Shown: positions 1 to 8,553, counted from the first letter of the stretch. The stretch is 64,000 nt of DNA from Roseovarius aestuarii (GCF_019966515.1 NZ_JAIMIB010000022.1:1-64000), one strand, 5' to 3'. A program made the numbers and translations. Notes: generated by a model not told the origin, from the letters alone.

Positions 1-152
1 GTATGGCTATAGAAATCGGCAAGATGAGCGCGAATGCTGTGCAAGTCGACGAACCGATCAATCGACCGCAACAGATGTTCTTGAGGGACGTGATCCTCCA
101 GCGAGAACGCGTAGAACAGCGCTGCCTGCGCTTCCTGCCTCGGTCCCAACAT
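1..152 (-). CDS. IS1182-type transposase, 5' part only
   Basis: This is the first 50 codons of a transposase gene running off the left edge of the window. The translation begins MLGPRQEAQAALFYAF and continues through SLEDHVPQEHLLRSIDRFVD, which is the typical opening of IS1182-family (IS5-like DDE) transposases. The start is the ATG at 152-150. The catalytic core lies outside the window, so intactness cannot be judged. It is transcribed away from the zinc operon. The right end of the element should fall between 153 and about 287, but I could not define a terminal repeat. Family assignment is from remembered N-terminal sequence and is fairly sure. Confidence 0.75.
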   Translation of the reverse strand, partial: MLGPRQEAQAALFYAFSLEDHVPQEHLLRSIDRFVDLHSIRAHLADFYSH

Positions 153-287
153 CGCTCAATCTCCCATCTCAATGTAGAGATTGAATCAGCGACATGCCCC
201 TCAATCAAGGAAGAGTTTTTCAACGAAATAAGCCAAAACTCCCAATTTCTGTAGATTGCATGAACGTCTGCCTCCTTGATCTTGTCA

Positions 288-311
288 TTTGTTACTTTAT
301 AAAATAACAAA
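288..311. promoter_or_regulatory. Zur box (zinc-uptake regulator operator)
   Basis: A 24-bp AT-rich inverted repeat, TTTGTTAC at its left and AATAACAAA at its right, with 11 of 12 positions matching between halves. It resembles the alphaproteobacterial Zur operator. It ends 24 bp before the start codon of the Fur-family gene at 336, so the regulator probably represses its own operon when zinc is bound. Confidence 0.75.
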
Positions 312-335
312 CCTTCAAGTACCGGAGGTTCGAGC

Positions 336-722
336 ATGAGAAAACCAGCCACAGCGCGACAGGACGATGTTTTAAGCGTACTTAATGCGTGCGAAAAGCC
401 GATGACAGCCTACCAGATACTTGAAGAGTTACAGGCGCATGAACCGGATATTGCGCCACCAACCGTTTATCGCACCTTGTCGGCACTAACCGATCAAGGG
501 CGCGCACATCGGCTTGAATCCATCAAGGCCTTTGTGCCCTGTCGGTGCAATCATGCCGAAAGTGTACCGGTTCTTGCGATTTGTGAAGAATGTGGATCGG
601 TCGAAGAGCACGATGGCAGCGGTCTGTTGCCAAAGCTAACCAAGCTCACGGACCACAGTGCATTCTGTGCAGAGCGTCACATCGTCGAAATCCATGGGCA
701 ATGCGGAATCTGCGCAGCCTGA
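336..722 (+). CDS. zur: Fur-family transcriptional regulator, Zur type
   Basis: A 128-residue winged-helix metalloregulator. Residues 1-70 form the DNA-binding domain, with PTVYRTLSAL in the recognition-helix region. The C-terminal half is Cys/His-rich: CRCNHAE, AICEECGSVEEHD and CGICAA supply candidate structural-zinc and sensing ligands. The length is at the short end for Zur. The gene leads an operon with a His-rich zinc protein and sits 24 bp behind a Zur-like palindrome, which favours Zur over Fur or PerR. It overlaps nothing, and the next start (754) is 31 bp downstream. DNA-bound repression under zinc sufficiency is expected from the family. Confidence 0.85.
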   Translation: MRKPATARQDDVLSVLNACEKPMTAYQILEELQAHEPDIAPPTVYRTLSALTDQGRAHRLESIKAFVPCRCNHAESVPVLAICEECGSVEEHDGSGLLPKLTKLTDHSAFCAERHIVEIHGQCGICAA

Positions 723-753
723 CCTCACCCAAACCAGTCGCATTGGACACATC

Positions 754-1380
754 ATGAAACAGACACTTTCCCTGCTTTCCATTCTCGCCGCCGTCCCTGC
801 ACTTGCAGAAGATACCCGCCAGCTCGATGCCCACGAACACGGCGTAGGCGTGCTGAACATAGCTATCGAAGGCATAACGGTGGCCATGGAGTTCAATGCC
901 CCTGGAGCAGATATTGTCGGTTTCGAATATGCCGCCGAAAGCGAAGCAGATCGCGCGGCGGTGGATGCAGCGGTCGCCACGCTTGCGGCACCGCTTGATC
1001 TGTTTGTGCTGCCTGCTGAGGCTGAATGCTCGGTAACGCAAGCGATTGCAGGGCTCGAAAGCGAAGAGGCCCACGGCGAGCACGCGGATCATGACGACCA
1101 TGCAGGCCATGGTCAGCACGAAGAACATGATGACCATGCTGAACACGATGATCACGCAGAGCACGAGGAACATGCGGGCGAAGCCGGGCATACAGAGTTT
1201 CATGCTGAGTATACCCTTACCTGCGCCAATCCGATGGCTTTGACCGAAATCGGCTTCGCCTATTTCGATACCTTTGAAAACGCGCGTGAGCTTGAGGTGC
1301 AGATCATTACCAGCTCTGGCGCGCAGGCGTTTGAAGTGCAACGTGATGCGCCGGTACTCGATCTGCGGAGCCTTTTTTAA
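754..1380 (+). CDS. zrgA: ZrgA-like zinc-binding periplasmic protein (DUF2796)
   Basis: A 208-residue secreted protein. Residues 1-18 are a signal peptide ending VPALA. The domain opening with DAHEHGVGVLNIA is characteristic of DUF2796. Residues 105-150 form a metal-binding loop with 14 histidines among Asp/Glu (repeats of HDDHAEH type). Two cysteines (near 92 and 157) could form a disulfide. The start at 754 was chosen over an upstream in-frame ATG at 658 because it gives a clean signal peptide and does not overlap zur. The likely role is capturing Zn2+ in the periplasm for the ABC pair downstream. The family is tied to Zur control in Vibrio (zrgABCDE), and the same order is seen here. Confidence 0.8.
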   Translation: MKQTLSLLSILAAVPALAEDTRQLDAHEHGVGVLNIAIEGITVAMEFNAPGADIVGFEYAAESEADRAAVDAAVATLAAPLDLFVLPAEAECSVTQAIAGLESEEAHGEHADHDDHAGHGQHEEHDDHAEHDDHAEHEEHAGEAGHTEFHAEYTLTCANPMALTEIGFAYFDTFENARELEVQIITSSGAQAFEVQRDAPVLDLRSLF

Positions 1381-1381
1381 G

Positions 1382-2077
1382 GTGACGCTGCCGGTCCTTG
1401 AACTCTCAGAAGTCGGGTTTCATTGGCCCGGCCGAACAAGGTTCGCTCTGTCTTTGTCCAACTTCACTGTTGATAAGGGCGAAGCGGTATTGCTCCTGGG
1501 CGAAAGCGGATCGGGTAAATCCACGCTGTTGTCGCTGATCTGCGGCACCATCCTTCCCAATAAAGGGACCGTGCGGGTCGCCGGAACAGATATCACGACG
1601 CTGTCCGGCGGGGCGCGTGACCGGTTCCGCGCTGAACAGATCGGGGTAATCTTTCAGCAGTTCAATCTTCTGCCTTTCGGAACGGTGGCCGACAACATCC
1701 TTCTGCCCCTCCGATTTGCCCCGGATCGGCGCAAAAGCGCGGGAGACGCAAAGGCTGCAGCCGCAGCCTTGTGTGAGCAACTTGGTTTGCCAAAGGATGT
1801 GTTTGCCGCCAAGGCCAATGCGCTGAGTGTGGGCCAACAGCAGCGGGTGGCCGTGGCGCGGGCCTTGATTGGTCATCCGCCACTCATTATCGCGGATGAA
1901 CCGACATCGGCCCTTGATGCAAATAGCCAGGCGGCTTTTCTTGATCTGCTCTTCCAGCAAACATCAGCCCACAACACCTCGCTCCTTATGGTCAGCCACG
2001 ATCCGCGATTGGGGGAACGATTCGACCGAGTTATACGCATGGAAGACATCGCGCAGATCGAGCGGGCCGCCGCATGA
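1382..2077 (+). CDS. ABC transporter ATP-binding protein, MacB/LolD type
   Basis: About 231 residues from a GTG start immediately after the zrgA stop. Walker A is GESGSGKST (residues 40-48), the signature is LSVGQQQRVAVARAL, and Walker B is LIIADEPTSALD. This is the LolD/MacB/FtsE subfamily, which powers permeases working on periplasmic or envelope substrates rather than classical importers. It overlaps the permease start by 4 bp (ATGA), so the two are translationally coupled. An ATG at 1346 is possible but would lie inside zrgA. The context points to a zinc-starvation role (position of zrgB in the Vibrio operon); the substrate is not shown. Confidence 0.85.
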   Translation: MTLPVLELSEVGFHWPGRTRFALSLSNFTVDKGEAVLLLGESGSGKSTLLSLICGTILPNKGTVRVAGTDITTLSGGARDRFRAEQIGVIFQQFNLLPFGTVADNILLPLRFAPDRRKSAGDAKAAAAALCEQLGLPKDVFAAKANALSVGQQQRVAVARALIGHPPLIIADEPTSALDANSQAAFLDLLFQQTSAHNTSLLMVSHDPRLGERFDRVIRMEDIAQIERAAA

Positions 2078-3324
2078 TCTTGCGTCTTGCCATCGCATCC
2101 CTCTTTGCGCGCGCGCTCACGGTAGGGATGACCATCCTAGCGATTGCCCTTTCGGTCGCGCTCTACCTTGGTGTCGAAAAGGTCCGCACAGGTGCCAAGG
2201 CCAGCTTTGCCGATACGATCTCAGGCACGGACCTGATCGTCGGCGCCCGGTCAGGGTCGGTGCAGCTCTTGCTCTATTCGGTGTTCCGTATTGGCAACGC
2301 GACGAACAATGTGACCTGGGAAAGTTATCAGGACATTGCTGCGCGCTCGGATGTCGACTGGATCGTGCCGATCTCACTGGGCGACAGCCACCGACAGTTC
2401 CGTGTCATGGGTACGACGCAGGACTTCTTTGAGCATTACAAATACCGGCAGGGCCGGTCGCTTGAGATGGTCGAAGGTATTGTCATGGATGACATCTTCG
2501 ATACGGTCATCGGCGCAGATGTAGCCGCGACTTTGGGCTATAGCGTGGATGATCCCATTGTTGTTGCCCACGGCCTCGCCTCTTTTACCGAGCACAAGGA
2601 CCAGCCGTTCCGCGTGTCGGGTATTCTGGCGAAAACGGGCACGCCGGTAGACCGAACCGTGATTGTCAGCCTGGAAGCGATCGAGGCAATCCATGTGGAT
2701 TGGCAAAGCGGCGCTCAGATCCCCGGGCAATCGACGCCTGCCGATGTGATCCGCCAGATGGAGCTGACACCGAAGGCTGTGACAGCGGCGCTTGTTGGCG
2801 TCGAAAGCCCGTTGCAGACCTTCGCCCTTCAACGCGCTATCAATGAATACCCGGAGGAACCACTGCTGGCCATCCTGCCCGGCGTCGCCTTGCAGGAGCT
2901 CTGGGGTATCGTTGGCATCGCGGAAACTGCGCTCTTGGCCGTCTCAACGATGGTGGTCGTGACTGCATTGATTGGCATGATGGCGACCATCTTTTCCAGC
3001 CTCAGCGAGCGCCGCCGCGAAATGGCAATCTTTCGCGCCATGGGGGCGAAACCAATGACCATCCTGAGCCTGTTGGTGCTCGAGGCGATGCTGATGGCGG
3101 CCATCGGCGCGCTGCTTGGTCTGGCCCTCCTCTATGTCGGCCTGATGATTGCTCAACCCGTTCTGGACAGTGCCTTCGGCCTTTGGCTGCCCATCGATGC
3201 CCCCACGATGCGCGAAGCAGCGGTCATTCTGGCGGTCATCGGTGCTGGCGCAATTGTGAGCCTCGTCCCGGCTTTCAGGGCCTACAGAATGTCCCTGGCA
3301 GATGGTATGATGGTGAAAACGTGA
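2074..3324 (+). CDS. ABC transporter permease, FtsX/MacB family
   Basis: A 416-residue inner-membrane protein with the MacB/FtsX layout. One N-terminal membrane helix lies around residues 5-30. It is followed by a periplasmic domain of about 240 residues. Three helices then lie near 275-305, 325-355 and 380-405, with SERRREMAIFRAMGA in the conserved cytoplasmic loop. It pairs with the ATPase encoded just upstream. In this family the protein usually transmits ATP-driven movement to the periplasm. Here the partners are probably the His-rich protein and the DUF3299 proteins. The stop codon overlaps the next start. Confidence 0.85.
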   Translation: MILRLAIASLFARALTVGMTILAIALSVALYLGVEKVRTGAKASFADTISGTDLIVGARSGSVQLLLYSVFRIGNATNNVTWESYQDIAARSDVDWIVPISLGDSHRQFRVMGTTQDFFEHYKYRQGRSLEMVEGIVMDDIFDTVIGADVAATLGYSVDDPIVVAHGLASFTEHKDQPFRVSGILAKTGTPVDRTVIVSLEAIEAIHVDWQSGAQIPGQSTPADVIRQMELTPKAVTAALVGVESPLQTFALQRAINEYPEEPLLAILPGVALQELWGIVGIAETALLAVSTMVVVTALIGMMATIFSSLSERRREMAIFRAMGAKPMTILSLLVLEAMLMAAIGALLGLALLYVGLMIAQPVLDSAFGLWLPIDAPTMREAAVILAVIGAGAIVSLVPAFRAYRMSLADGMMVKT

Positions 3325-3845
3325 TGTTGAGAATGAGGTCTCAAATGCTGAACCGAAGGTCTGCCCTGTCGCTTATGACTGCAACTGCCTTTGCCCCTGC
3401 GTCTGCTTTTGCCAGTACACCCCGAGAAATCATGTGGGATGACCTTATTCCGCCGGGCGTTCCATATTCCGAGATCATCGGCGAAGGTGAGATGGACGAG
3501 GCCAACGACCTCTGGAACCCCATCTACGATGCTAATGGCACCAAGCTGAATGAGTCTCTGAATGGTGCCTACATCAAAATGCCTGGCTTCATTATCCCCT
3601 TTGACGTGAGCGCCGAGGGCGTGAAGGATTTCATGCTGGTCCCTTATGTTGGCGCTTGCATTCACACGCCACCACCCCCGGCAAATCAGCTTGTTATGGT
3701 GAACGCTAAAAAACCATGGCCAGGCGATCAGCTGTGGGACGCTGTTTGGGTGACAGGAACCATGCGGACACAGCTGCAGTCAACCAATCTCGGTCAAACG
3801 GGCTATTCCATCTCCGCCGATGAAATGAAAGTCTACGTATGGTGA
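3324..3845 (+). CDS. DUF3299 envelope protein (first copy)
   Basis: A 173-residue exported protein. The N-terminus MLNRRSALSL followed by an Ala-rich stretch resembles a twin-arginine signal, with cleavage around AFA. The mature domain has the DUF3299 hallmarks: GFIIPFD, LVPYVGACIHTPPPPANQ and a C-terminal sheet region. The Cys-His pair in CIHTPPPP is a plausible metal site. The ATG at 3324 overlaps the permease stop (TGATG); an internal ATG at 3345 is also possible. The biochemical function of DUF3299 is not established. Zur control here supports a zinc-related envelope role, as for the last genes of the Vibrio zrg operon. Confidence 0.75.
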   Translation: MLRMRSQMLNRRSALSLMTATAFAPASAFASTPREIMWDDLIPPGVPYSEIIGEGEMDEANDLWNPIYDANGTKLNESLNGAYIKMPGFIIPFDVSAEGVKDFMLVPYVGACIHTPPPPANQLVMVNAKKPWPGDQLWDAVWVTGTMRTQLQSTNLGQTGYSISADEMKVYVW

Positions 3846-4348
3846 AACGCACGCTTGACCGGCGATCAATACTGACTGGTCTGGCCGCGACGACGCTGAT
3901 GCCGCAGGTCGCAAAGGCTGAAGATGTGGTTGATCTGAGTTGGACTGACCTTCTTCCCGAAGGTGAAACCGCCGTGCCAAATGTGCTGCAGGGATTTATC
4001 GACCATGAAACTGCGCCTCTCTCCAGCCAACAACCAGCGTCAAGCGGTGTCAGAACAGATTGGAACGGACAGATTATTCGTCTGCCGGGGTTCATTGTGC
4101 CTATTGATCAAAGGGACACCGGCGTTGTCGCCTTCATCCTCGTGCCGTTTGTCGGTGCCTGTGTCCACGTCCCACCACCGCCTGCCAATCAATTGGTTTT
4201 TGTGACGACAAAAGAGCCTTATGCGAGTGAAGGATTGTACGAACCGGTTCACGTCACCGGCATGTTTGGCGTGTCGTCGATCTCCACACATCTCGCGGAT
4301 ATCGGTTATGCACTGTCTGCTAACAAGATTGCGCCGTATCGCGGGTAA
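3839..4348 (+). CDS. DUF3299 envelope protein (second copy)
   Basis: A 169-residue paralogue of the preceding product, overlapping it by 7 bp. The N-terminus contains DRRSILTGLAATTLMP, again twin-arginine-like, and cleavage is likely after the KAEDV region. The domain repeats the family motifs GFIVPID and FVGACVHVPPPPANQ. Two tandem diverged copies at the end of the operon suggest a heterodimer or two substrates. It is the last gene of the Zur operon; beyond it the sequence turns into degraded mobile DNA. Confidence 0.75.
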   Translation: MVKRTLDRRSILTGLAATTLMPQVAKAEDVVDLSWTDLLPEGETAVPNVLQGFIDHETAPLSSQQPASSGVRTDWNGQIIRLPGFIVPIDQRDTGVVAFILVPFVGACVHVPPPPANQLVFVTTKEPYASEGLYEPVHVTGMFGVSSISTHLADIGYALSANKIAPYRG

Positions 4349-4644
4349 TTCAGACCAGACCATCATTCCAAGACTTGGCCGGGCACACTTCAGAGACTCT
4401 CAAAACAAAGAGATGGGCCCTGTTAGCCTTCACGAACCGCCCGAGCTTTTCTCGGAGCAGCCATTGGCGCAACCGCAGCGAAAGCCCGTTTGGTTCTGCA
4501 CTGCCGCAATCTGCATTCGAATATGCGAAAGGCGACTTTTGTCGGACAGAAGACATTTGGAATGCAGGACACCAACTTCCGGTATGTGGACTCAGCCGCC
4601 TTTTGCAGATCCAGATTTCGCCTACGCAGCATCCCTTTGCGGCG
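4349..4644. other. Non-coding stretch between zinc operon and recombinase fragment
   Basis: About 300 bp with no convincing gene, RNA or terminator. Open frames here lack recognisable domains and ribosome sites. Its composition and position between an operon end and a recombinase remnant suggest scar DNA from past rearrangement. Confidence 0.4.
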
Positions 4645-4830
4645 GCAGATCGCCTCACGCGATCCCTGGCTGATTTTGCACATATGGTCCAAATCTTTGA
4701 TGCTGCAGGCGTGTCGTTTGTCTCCGTCACCCAGCAGTTCAATACCACAACCAGCATGGGACGGCTGACGCTGAACGTTCTGTTGTCCTTTGCTCAGTTC
4801 GAGCGGGAAGTGACAGCGGAGCGTATGAAC
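4645..4830 (+). pseudogene. Serine-recombinase (resolvase/invertase) fragment
   Basis: About 60 residues match the middle of the resolvase catalytic domain: ADRLTRSLADFAHMVQIFD, then GVSFVSVTQQFNT and LNVLLSFAQFEREVTAER. Family members have the catalytic Ser and Arg before this point and a DNA-binding tail after it. Both are absent: upstream residues are unrelated, and the frame downstream runs into a GC-rich palindromic stretch. It is a decayed remnant of a large serine recombinase, left from an earlier mobile element. Confidence 0.75.
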
Positions 4831-4923
4831 AATGGTCGGGGCGCGCAGCGCCCGGCAAGGCCGAAGGCCGCGCAGGCGAGCGCCGAAGGCGCGAGGTGTC
4901 TTCCTGAGAGTGTGTTGGAAGAA

Positions 4924-5043
4924 GTGTCCGTGGCATTTTCTTGGACTGATTATAAACCTTTGTTTTTATTACTATTACATAACAAGCAAGAAATTGCCAC
5001 GGACACACCGCAAAAAGGGCCTCCAAGAAATTGCCAGGGACAT
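4924..5043. repeat. Three copies of a 20-bp repeat (inverted pair plus direct copy)
   Basis: A 20-mer, GTGTCCGTGGCATTTTCTTG, at 4924-4943 recurs inverted at 4987-5006 with 19 of 20 matches. A third, less exact copy lies at 5024-5043 in the same orientation as the second. The spacer between the first two is AT-rich. The group lies between a recombinase fragment and an HNH gene, so element ends or recombinase sites are possible. Confidence 0.7.
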
Positions 5044-5044
5044 T

Positions 5045-5944
5045 CTAATTTTCGGATGAATAGTATTTTGCGGAAAGTCTTGTTCCTCCGGTTGCCCCAC
5101 ATCGATATAGGTATGTCGGAAACACGATATGTGGAAAAATTCTGATTGCAGCGTAGTGGGCTAACTCTGCGCCTTCCTGTTTCGAAAAGACACTGGCCGC
5201 ATATCTTTCGTTTTCCAATGCATCTGTTGACGCTACCGAAAAGACATTCTTTGGAACGAAGCGCTTCTTGTCGGTCCCTCTGTCATACATTTCGTCCTTG
5301 GTTAGAAACAAATCTTTTCCTATCGACTGCGCTTTCGCGAATTCCGAGTCGGCTGCCCAAATCAAACCAATTCCAATTTTGACTATCATGCGTTCGAACG
5401 TTCCGACCTTGAAGCTTTCGGTCGTTGCCTTTAATGTTCGGCTTTCGGATTTAGGGTCATGATTTCTCATCCATGAAAATATTCGGGCGCGGCGATTGGT
5501 AAATTCGTCTGGATCTGGTAGCTGAAAAGCATCGACTGTATGCATGTCGCTAGATTTGAGAGGCAGCTCTTTCAAGAATGGTGGCAGAGCATAATTTGGG
5601 CGCAGAACTGTAATGGGAGCGTCTTTGAGAGCTACATTTATGGCTGTCAGTTTCCCACAACCTGAAACTTCGAATTGCACTTCTTTGGGTGTGTTTTTTG
5701 GTCTTCGAGTAGGAAAGCCAGCAGACGCCCGCAAAATCTTGTAGGCGATTTCACTAACTGAAGTTTCCCACTTGGAAGTGATTTTGGAACAATCTAGACA
5801 AGATGCATTCTTCAATACCAAATTGCCACCAAGCGATCTTGGAATGATGTGTTCCTTGGCCAGACTCGTTTCTTTGGCGGAGCAATAGATGCACTCGTTT
5901 ATCGTTGCGAGAGTTTTGTCAGGTTGTCTCTTATCAAACTTCAA
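5045..5944 (-). CDS. HNH-endonuclease-like protein
   Basis: A 299-residue protein. The N-terminal zinc-ribbon-like HNH module has C18 and C21 (CIYC), then H32 in EHIIPRSLGG, then C49 and C52 (SCLDC). This arrangement matches HNH_5-type nucleases. The remaining 240 residues are unrecognised. Base composition is clearly lower in GC than the core genes, suggesting transfer. It lies alone between two recombinase remnants, with its 3' end running into the 20-bp repeats. It could be a defence or homing nuclease; no partner gene (methylase, intein, intron) is visible. The start codon is the first ATG of the frame. Confidence 0.65.
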   Translation of the reverse strand: MKFDKRQPDKTLATINECIYCSAKETSLAKEHIIPRSLGGNLVLKNASCLDCSKITSKWETSVSEIAYKILRASAGFPTRRPKNTPKEVQFEVSGCGKLTAINVALKDAPITVLRPNYALPPFLKELPLKSSDMHTVDAFQLPDPDEFTNRRARIFSWMRNHDPKSESRTLKATTESFKVGTFERMIVKIGIGLIWAADSEFAKAQSIGKDLFLTKDEMYDRGTDKKRFVPKNVFSVASTDALENERYAASVFSKQEGAELAHYAAIRIFPHIVFPTYLYRCGATGGTRLSAKYYSSEN

Positions 5945-6084
5945 AGGAATTGCCTGCCAACTCTAGATCACATCTTATGCGCAAGTAACTGCTCATCGCG
6001 CTCTAGGTATCATATTACCCGGGCGCATCTGTCGTGACAATTCATCAACCACTACACCGCGCATAGTCTTTTCCATTTCCACAC

Positions 6085-6558
6085 TCATCCATCGGAACCT
6101 TGCTTTGCGTCGAGGTTACCAGCGGCCCTAAATCGGTCGATCTGGTGGCCCACCAAAGATTGCAGTTCTTCATCGGACGCGGTGCCAGCAACCGCTTCAC
6201 GCAAGCGGTCCACAAGTAGGTAGTCGATGCCAGTCGATGCATAACGTTGGTCATTTCGCAGTTCATCGTCAAATGCGAGGCGTTGGTTGTAATGGCTCAG
6301 TGCTATTTGGTCGGGGGCGAGGGGGTAACGTGGCGCTGCATTGTTGCGCGCAACACCCGCCTTGCGCTCGGCGGTCGCAATCCGGTGCTGAAGCTGGGCC
6401 ACCGCGCCGGGCAGTAATCTCAATGCCTGCCGGTAGTCACCGCCCAATGGTTGGCGAAGTTCAGTCTTACCCACAATCCCGCGCAGGTCTTTCGGAACCA
6501 CCAGCCGCGCATGATAACGCCCGGATCGGTTCACCATGTTCCTGATCTTACCCGCCAT
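6085..6558 (-). pseudogene. Truncated tRNA-associated integrase (N-terminal part)
   Basis: 157 residues resembling the N-terminus of tyrosine-recombinase integrases with a DUF6538-like start: MVNRSGRYHARLVVPKDLR, then GKTELRQPLGG. A typical member exceeds 400 residues and carries the R-H-R-Y catalytic domain; here translation stops before it and no continuation is visible between 5945 and 6084. The gene starts about 90 bp from the 3' end of a tRNA gene, the usual place for an island integrase. It is therefore inactive, and marks the tRNA-side boundary of the accessory block. Confidence 0.75.
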
Positions 6559-6603
6559 AACTTAAACCCATTTTGTAACCAAAGTTGTAACCTTCAAACA
6601 GGC

Positions 6604-6628
6604 AAAACCCTTGTAATGCAAGGGTTTT
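6604..6628 (-). terminator. Terminator downstream of the tRNA
   Basis: A perfect 10-bp stem (AAAACCCTTG / CAAGGGTTTT) with a 5-nt loop, 23 bp beyond the tRNA 3' end. On the minus strand the stem ends in four T residues. It may also mark the attachment-site side of the island. Confidence 0.65.
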
Positions 6629-6650
6629 ATTTAATATCAATGGGATAGTC

Positions 6651-6727
6651 TGGTAGGCCCGGAGGGACTCGAACCCCCAACCAAAGCGTTATGAGCGCTC
6701 TGCTCTAACCAATTGAGCTACAGGCCC
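6651..6727 (-). tRNA. tRNA with anticodon CAT (probably tRNA-Ile2; tRNA-Met possible)
   Basis: A 77-nt cloverleaf including an encoded CCA. The acceptor stem is GGGCCTG paired with CGGGCCT-type 3' sequence, the anticodon loop is CTCATAA, and the T-arm contains TTCGAGT. A CAT anticodon can be initiator Met, elongator Met or Ile read as lysidine. The acceptor start GGGCCTG resembles alphaproteobacterial isoleucine tRNAs more than the usual elongator Met, so Ile2 is my preference. It serves as the likely island attachment site. Confidence 0.85.
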
Positions 6728-6834
6728 GACCTGCGACCCGTCGTAGCCAGCGCGGCGGAGCGCGTCAAGGCTTTGGCGATTGCACCGCGCGGGGGATTGG
6801 TCTAACTGGCGGGCACGCGCAAATGGAGGGCCCC

Positions 6835-7881
6835 ATGAGCCAGAACAAGAACGGTGTGACCTATGCCGATGCCGGTGTCGATATCGACGCGGGCAATGCG
6901 CTGGTGGATCGGATCAGACCGGCGGCGAAGCGCACGACGCGGCCCGGGGTGATGGCGGGTCTCGGCGGGTTTGGCGCGCTGTTTGATCTTAAGGGCGCCG
7001 GGTATGATGACCCGATCCTTGTGGCTGCCACCGATGGGGTCGGGACCAAGCTGCGCATCGCGATCGACACCGGCAATGTCGACGGTGTTGGCATTGATCT
7101 GGTGGCGATGTGCGTCAACGATCTGGTCTGTCAGGGGGCGGAACCGCTTTTCTTCCTTGATTATTTCGCCACCGGCAAGCTGGATACCGACAGTGCTGCG
7201 CGGATCATCGAGGGCATCGCCGAGGGCTGTGTGCGATCAGGCGCGGCTTTGATCGGGGGTGAAACCGCCGAAATGCCGGGGATGTACTCGCAAGGTGATT
7301 TTGATCTGGCGGGGTTTGCGGTCGGCGCGATGGAACGCGGCAGTGATCTGCCGGCGGGCGTGACGACGGGCGATGTGCTTTTGGGTCTGGCCAGCGACGG
7401 CGTGCATTCGAACGGCTACAGCCTGGTGCGCAAGCTGGTCGAGATGTCGGGACTGGGCTGGGAGGCTGACTGCCCCTGGGCGGAGGGCACGCTGGGGGCG
7501 GCGCTGCTGACGCCCACACGACTTTATGTGAAACAGGCGCTCAGCGTGGTCAGGGCAGGGGGCGTGCATGCGCTGGCCCATATCACCGGCGGGGGCCTGA
7601 CCGAGAATATCCCGCGCGTGCTGCCTGAGGGCATGGGCGTTGCGATCGATCTGGACAGCTTTGCGTTGCCGCCGGTCTTTGGCTGGCTTGCGGCGCAGGG
7701 TGGCATGGCCGAGGCCGAGATGCTCAAGACCTTCAACTGCGGTATCGGCATGGTGCTGGCAGTGGCCGAAGATCGCGCTGATGCGCTGCAATCGCTGCTG
7801 GAAGCCGAGGGCGAAAACGTCTGCCGTCTGGGTCAGGTGACCGCAACGCCCGGTGTCACCTATACCGGGGCGCTGGCTTGA
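6835..7881 (+). CDS. purM: Phosphoribosylformylglycinamidine cyclo-ligase
   Basis: 348 residues; AIR synthetase, fifth step of purine synthesis, closing the imidazole ring with [21 protein letters not shown] at the N-terminus and [15 protein letters not shown] are the family's signature segments, followed by [12 protein letters not shown] in the ATP site. The start at 6835 is preferred because GGAGGG lies just upstream; the ATG at 6823 would place that site inside the gene. It overlaps purN by 4 bp, a common alphaproteobacterial operon. Confidence 0.97.
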   Translation: MSQNKNGVTYADAGVDIDAGNALVDRIRPAAKRTTRPGVMAGLGGFGALFDLKGAGYDDPILVAATDGVGTKLRIAIDTGNVDGVGIDLVAMCVNDLVCQGAEPLFFLDYFATGKLDTDSAARIIEGIAEGCVRSGAALIGGETAEMPGMYSQGDFDLAGFAVGAMERGSDLPAGVTTGDVLLGLASDGVHSNGYSLVRKLVEMSGLGWEADCPWAEGTLGAALLTPTRLYVKQALSVVRAGGVHALAHITGGGLTENIPRVLPEGMGVAIDLDSFALPPVFGWLAAQGGMAEAEMLKTFNCGIGMVLAVAEDRADALQSLLEAEGENVCRLGQVTATPGVTYTGALA

Positions 7882-8471
7882 CCAAACGCGTGGCGATCCT
7901 GATCTCGGGCAGCGGCTCCAACATGGTGTCGCTGGTGGAGAGCATGACCGGCGATCATCCGGCACGGGCCTGTCTGGTTCTTTCGAACAATCATGACGCA
8001 GGCGGGTTGCGGAAGGCGGCGGATCGCGGGGTCGACACGGCGGTGGTGGACCACCGCCCTTATGGCGAGGATCGCGCTGCATTCGAGGACATACTGCACG
8101 CCCGTCTTACGGAGGCACGACCCGATATCCTGTGCCTTGCGGGGTTCATGCGGGTTCTGACCGAAGGTTTTGTCAGTCGCTGGCAGGGCCGGATGCTGAA
8201 TATCCACCCGTCGCTTTTGCCTAAATATCGCGGTCTCAATACCCATGCGCGTGCGTTGCAGGCGGGCGATACCAAAGCCGGATGCACTGTGCACGAAGTT
8301 ACGCCCGCGCTGGATGATGGTCCGATACTGGGCCAGGCAGAAGTGGCGATCGAGGCGGGCGAGACGGCTGAAACACTGGCGGCACGGGTGCTGGAACTGG
8401 AACATATCCTCTACCCCGCGGTGCTGCGCCGCTTCGCGGCGGGAGACCGGCGGATGATCACTTTACCATAG
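7878..8471 (+). CDS. purN: Phosphoribosylglycinamide formyltransferase
   Basis: 197 residues; GAR transformylase, using 10-formyl-tetrahydrofolate in purine synthesis. [12 protein letters not shown] binds substrate phosphate, and [16 protein letters not shown] with the following [15 protein letters not shown] carries the catalytic Asn-His-Asp set. Translation starts at a TTG that overlaps the purM stop (TTGA), so it is coupled to purM. Length is normal. Confidence 0.97.
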   Translation: MTKRVAILISGSGSNMVSLVESMTGDHPARACLVLSNNHDAGGLRKAADRGVDTAVVDHRPYGEDRAAFEDILHARLTEARPDILCLAGFMRVLTEGFVSRWQGRMLNIHPSLLPKYRGLNTHARALQAGDTKAGCTVHEVTPALDDGPILGQAEVAIEAGETAETLAARVLELEHILYPAVLRRFAAGDRRMITLP

Positions 8472-8553
8472 GCGTTTCAGGGCATTTCCATTTGCCCACC
8501 GCTCCCCTATACCAGCGGAACTTTATCGCTCCGGGAAAGATACCTGAACCTAC

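Noticed and set aside
3-254. Rightward 83-residue open frame at the left edge
   Set aside because: It lies over the transposase start on the other strand, and its translation has no domain; the leftward frame matches IS1182 transposases.
1046-1243. 65-residue frame inside the zrgA His-rich region
   Set aside because: A frame shadow caused by the repetitive His/Asp codons.
4840-4910. GC-rich short palindromes as a CRISPR-like array
   Set aside because: The repeats are short, irregular and lack spacers; they look like ordinary GC-rich hairpins.
6235-6558. Functional integrase
   Set aside because: The reading frame stops before the catalytic domain, and no continuation was found in any frame down to 5945.
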